A stretch of DNA of 15,331 nucleotides from Candidatus Bipolaricaulota bacterium. GTDB taxonomy: Bacteria > Bipolaricaulota > Bipolaricaulia > RBG-16-55-9. The notes beneath the pieces are model-generated. The model saw nothing but the letters and a program-made list of their open reading frames with translations. It had not been told where the DNA came from and did not search any database. Both the position numbers and the translations under genes were made by a program. The stretch is from contig WFPR01000026.1 in assembly GCA_015487455.1 (NCBI GenBank), positions 1-15,331 on the forward strand, in the 5' to 3' direction. Shown here piece by piece: positions 13,436 through 15,331 of the stretch. How positions within the stretch are numbered: position 1 is the stretch's first letter; the number at the start of each line of letters is the position of its first letter.

Positions 13436-13920
13436 CGCTCGTGTTCGTGCTCGTGCTCGTGTTCCCGCTCCCAGATCTCGGCCAGCGTCCGGGCGAGGCC
13501 CTCGAGCAGCTCGCGATCCTGGGGGCCGAAGGCGGCCCGCTCGTCGCTGTCAATGTCGATCTCGCCCAGCACCCGCCCCTCGCGCGTGAGGATGGGCACG
13601 ACGATCTCGGAGCGCGTGCTGGGGAAGCAGGCCAGGTATCTCGGGTCCCGGCTCACGTCGTCGACGACGACGGTGCGCCGCTCGCGGGCGGCCAGCCCGC
13701 AGAGGCCCCGCCCTAGGGGGATGCGGGTGTGCTCGGTGGCCGCCGGGCCGGCCCACGGCCCGAGCACCAGCTCGTCGCCCCCCTCGTCCAGGAGGTAGAT
13801 GCCCACCCAGCTGTAGTGGGGCACGGCCTCGCGCAGGCGCCTGACGACGTGCTCGCAGGCGTCGCCAAACCCCTTCGCCTCCAGCTCGCGACGCAGCTGG
13901 CTGAGGAGCTCCACGGGCAT
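13432..13920 (-). CDS. GAF domain protein, related to free-methionine-R-sulfoxide reductase
   Basis: 162 residues, essentially one GAF domain (about 20-150). HYSWVGIYLL, LVLGPWAGP, IPLGRGLCG and STRSEIVVPI resemble free-methionine-(R)-sulfoxide reductases. C74 and C98 are 24 residues apart, like C94 and C118 of the E. coli enzyme as I recall it; the position of its third cysteine (C84) is His64 here. It may thus be a two-cysteine reductase or a ligand/redox-sensing GAF protein. The C-terminus ends in EREHEHEHEHER. Start ATG 13920 has no visible ribosome binding site (GTG at 13914 is an alternative). It is the first gene of a coupled pair with the PIN-ATPase. Confidence 0.83.
   Translation of the reverse strand: MPVELLSQLRRELEAKGFGDACEHVVRRLREAVPHYSWVGIYLLDEGGDELVLGPWAGPAATEHTRIPLGRGLCGLAARERRTVVVDDVSRDPRYLACFPSTRSEIVVPILTREGRVLGEIDIDSDERAAFGPQDRELLEGLARTLAEIWEREHEHEHEHER
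13438..13461 (-). repeat. Hexamer repeat coding an (EH)4 tail
   Basis: Four in-frame copies of GARCAC encode Glu-His repeats at the end of the GAF protein, directly before the ATGA overlap with the next gene. Slippage by whole units would lengthen or shorten the tail; a partial slip would alter the coupling of the two genes. Confidence 0.75.
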
Positions 13921-13958
13921 GGGCGTGAGCTTGAGATCGAAATCGAAGCTGATGGTTC

Positions 13959-13987
13959 ATCTTACTCGAGGGCCTCTCCCGCTGCAA
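13959..13987 (-). promoter_or_regulatory. Promoter for the GAF–PIN-ATPase operon
   Basis: Minus strand: TTGCAG (13987-13982), a 17-bp spacer and TAAGAT (13964-13959). The leader to the GAF ATG is about 32 nt. It is back to back with the tRNA-Leu promoter, with 38 bp between the -35 boxes. Confidence 0.72.
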
Positions 13988-14025
13988 GGGGCTCAAAGGG
14001 CGCTCCCACAGGGGCGAACCGTCCC

Positions 14026-14054
14026 TTGACACGCCTGAGGGATTGCGATACCAT
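14026..14054 (+). promoter_or_regulatory. Strong promoter for tRNA-Leu and probably plsX
   Basis: Perfect TTGACA (14026-14031), a 17-bp spacer and TACCAT (14049-14054). It lies 24 nt before the tRNA 5' end. No other promoter is evident before plsX. Confidence 0.87.
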
Positions 14055-14078
14055 CCTCGTGCCTCCGAGCGAGCCGGA

Positions 14079-14167
14079 GCCGGGGTGGCGGAACTGGCAG
14101 ACGCACCGTCTTGAGGGGGCGGTGGGGTTTCATCCCCGTGCGGGTTCGAATCCCGCCCCCGGCACCA
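14079..14167 (+). tRNA. tRNA-Leu(GAG)
   Basis: Class II tRNA of 89 nt with acceptor GCCGGGG/CCCCGGC, anticodon loop TTGAGGG (anticodon GAG), a long variable arm closed by GGGG/CCCC, T arm GCGGG-TTCGAAT-CCCGC, discriminator A and encoded CCA. It reads CUC and CUU codons, common leucine codons in this GC-rich genome. The 77-nt gap to plsX shows no terminator. Confidence 0.97.
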
Positions 14168-14244
14168 ACCCTCCCCCCTGCACCACAGGCGCGACAGGCG
14201 CGCGACACGGCGGACGGCGGCAGGGAGCGAAGGAGGTTTGCCCG

Positions 14245-15331
14245 TTGAGCAAAAGCGAAGGCGGACGCACCCCCAAGATCGTCCTCGACACCCAAGGCGG
14301 CGATCGGGGGCCCGAGGAAGTCATCGTCGGCGGCCTGCAGGCCGCCTCTGAATTTGATGTTGAACTCGTCCTCGCGGGCGATCAGGTCGTGATCGAGCGC
14401 GCGCTGGCCCGGCCCCGCTGGCGGCCCGCCAAGCGCCGGAAGCCCCTCCGCCGGGGCAAGGTCGAGATCCTGCACGCCCCCGAGGTCGTCACCATGGAGG
14501 ACGTCCCCACGGAGGCCGTCCGCAAGAAGCGGGCCAGCTCGCTCGTCCGGGGCGTCCAGCACGTCAAGCAGGGGCAGGCCGACGCGTTCGTGAGCCCGGC
14601 CAACACGGGGGCGGTGATGGCCGCCTCGCTGCTCACCCTGGGGCGGATCCGCGGGATCGACCGCCCCGGCATCGCCGCCGTGCTGCCCACCGTCAAGGAG
14701 CCCGATCACCACGTCGTCGTGCTCGACGTCGGGGCCAACGTCGACTGCGAGCCCGAGAACCTCAAGCAGTTCGCGATCATGGGCGCGGTCTACGCCCGCG
14801 AGGTCCTCGGCGTCCCCGAGCCCCGCATCGGGCTCCTGAACATCGGGAGCGAGCGGCGCAAGGGGAACGAGCTGGCCTTGAAAGCTTTCCGGCTGCTGGA
14901 GGCGCAGCCCGGCTTCGTGGGGAACGTCGAGGCCAATCAGATCATCCACGGCGACGTCGACGTGGTCGTGTGCGACGGCTTCGTGGGGAACGTGCTGCTG
15001 AAGGCGTACGAGGGCGGGGCGGCCGCGACCGTCGAGCTGCTCAAGAAGGCCATCGAGCGCGACTGGCTCGCCCGCCTGGGCGCCTTCATCCTGATCCCGG
15101 CGCTGAAGGGCTTCAAGCGGGAGCTGAGCGCGGCCCGCTACGGCGGCGCCCCGCTCTTGGGCGTCCGGGGAGTGGTGATCGTGGCCCACGGCAACTCCGA
15201 CGCCGAGGCGATCAAGAACGCGGTGCGCGTGGCCGCGGAGTCCGTCCGCCACGGGCTCGTCGAGAAGATCGAGCGGGGCCTAGCCCAACATCTGCCCACT
15301 GCTGCTGTCGACGCCCGCCCCCGCTCCACCC
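14245..15331 (+). CDS. plsX: Phosphate acyltransferase PlsX (3' end beyond the window)
   Basis: At least 362 residues; makes acyl-phosphate from acyl-ACP for phospholipid synthesis at the membrane (PlsX/PlsY route). Family blocks are DTQGGDRGP (15-23; usually DAMGGD), SPANTGAVMA (usually SAGNTGALM), DVGANVDCEPENLKQFAIMG, LLNIGSERRKGNEL, VCDGFVGNVLLK and YGGAPLLGVRGVVIVAHGNS. The family body is complete; the last visible residues (from about 345) are a non-conserved tail, and no stop is reached. The start is TTG at 14245 with AAGGAGG (14230-14236) 8 nt upstream. A basic insert near residues 55-70 (RPAKRRKPLRRGK) replaces a usually short loop. It appears co-transcribed with tRNA-Leu. Confidence 0.94.
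   Translation, partial: MSKSEGGRTPKIVLDTQGGDRGPEEVIVGGLQAASEFDVELVLAGDQVVIERALARPRWRPAKRRKPLRRGKVEILHAPEVVTMEDVPTEAVRKKRASSLVRGVQHVKQGQADAFVSPANTGAVMAASLLTLGRIRGIDRPGIAAVLPTVKEPDHHVVVLDVGANVDCEPENLKQFAIMGAVYAREVLGVPEPRIGLLNIGSERRKGNELALKAFRLLEAQPGFVGNVEANQIIHGDVDVVVCDGFVGNVLLKAYEGGAAATVELLKKAIERDWLARLGAFILIPALKGFKRELSAARYGGAPLLGVRGVVIVAHGNSDAEAIKNAVRVAAESVRHGLVEKIERGLAQHLPTAAVDARPRST

Noticed and set aside
14168..14244. GC-rich repeats between tRNA-Leu and plsX considered as a CRISPR or small RNA
   Set aside because: Only short irregular GCGACA/GGCGG similarities without regular spacing or a stable long stem.
13993..15252. Long - strand reading frame (419 codons) antisense to plsX
   Set aside because: PlsX motifs are clear on the + strand; the antisense peptide is biased low-complexity and includes a translated antisense tRNA-Leu (GGIRTRTG).

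Overview
The window comes from a GC-rich, probably thermophilic bacterium with an outer membrane. Thermophily is suggested by a branched-polyamine synthase of the BpsA (DUF43) family and a THEP1-type NTPase. A second envelope membrane is suggested by a small exported beta-barrel-like protein ending in phenylalanine. A PIN–PilT-type ATPase–KH protein, best known from archaea and a few deep-branching bacterial phyla, points to a deep-branching thermophilic lineage; Bipolaricaulota/Acetothermia or similar is a guess. Coding density is very high, GTG and TTG starts are common, and nearly every intergenic gap holds a readable sigma-70-type promoter. The primary sigma factor itself is encoded here.

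Left part (1-3435): bpsA lies on the + strand behind a promoter and a perfect 11-bp leader hairpin. It ends 3 nt from a convergent cluster of three tRNA genes on the - strand: Arg(CCG), Ser(TGA) and Ser(GCT). Upstream of these, also on the - strand, is an operon of argF, a THEP1-type NTPase and a small exported beta-helix-like gene. The last overlaps the NTPase stop codon by ATGA and is broken by three one-base deletions.

Centre (3436-8562): a divergent control region separates argF from a + strand series. The series is a class IV branched-chain aminotransferase (ilvE), the beta-barrel-like protein, then a tight unit of gltX, rsmD, a membrane-anchored protein of unknown function and lemA. The gltX promoter sits on the stop codon of the preceding gene.

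Right part (8563-15331): on the - strand, sigA (rpoD) is followed by a stand-alone LigD-type 3'-phosphoesterase domain and, with a GTGA overlap, a metallo-beta-lactamase-fold hydrolase with a C-terminal winged helix. Upstream lie doxX, whose promoter carries a 7-2-7 inverted repeat in its spacer, and a coupled pair of a GAF protein and the PIN-ATPase-KH protein. Facing away from that pair is a strong promoter for tRNA-Leu(GAG), apparently co-transcribed with plsX, which runs off the window end.

Most genes are housekeeping: translation (gltX, rsmD, tRNAs), transcription (sigA), amino acid synthesis (argF, ilvE), lipid synthesis (plsX) and polyamines. The less ordinary parts are the bpsA leader, the decayed beta-helix gene, the sigA-phosphoesterase-MBL cassette, the GAF/PIN-ATPase pair and the doxX operator-like dyad. 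No IS element, phage gene, CRISPR array, rRNA or replication origin was seen. No stretch longer than about 300 bases is without a gene, tRNA or pseudogene.
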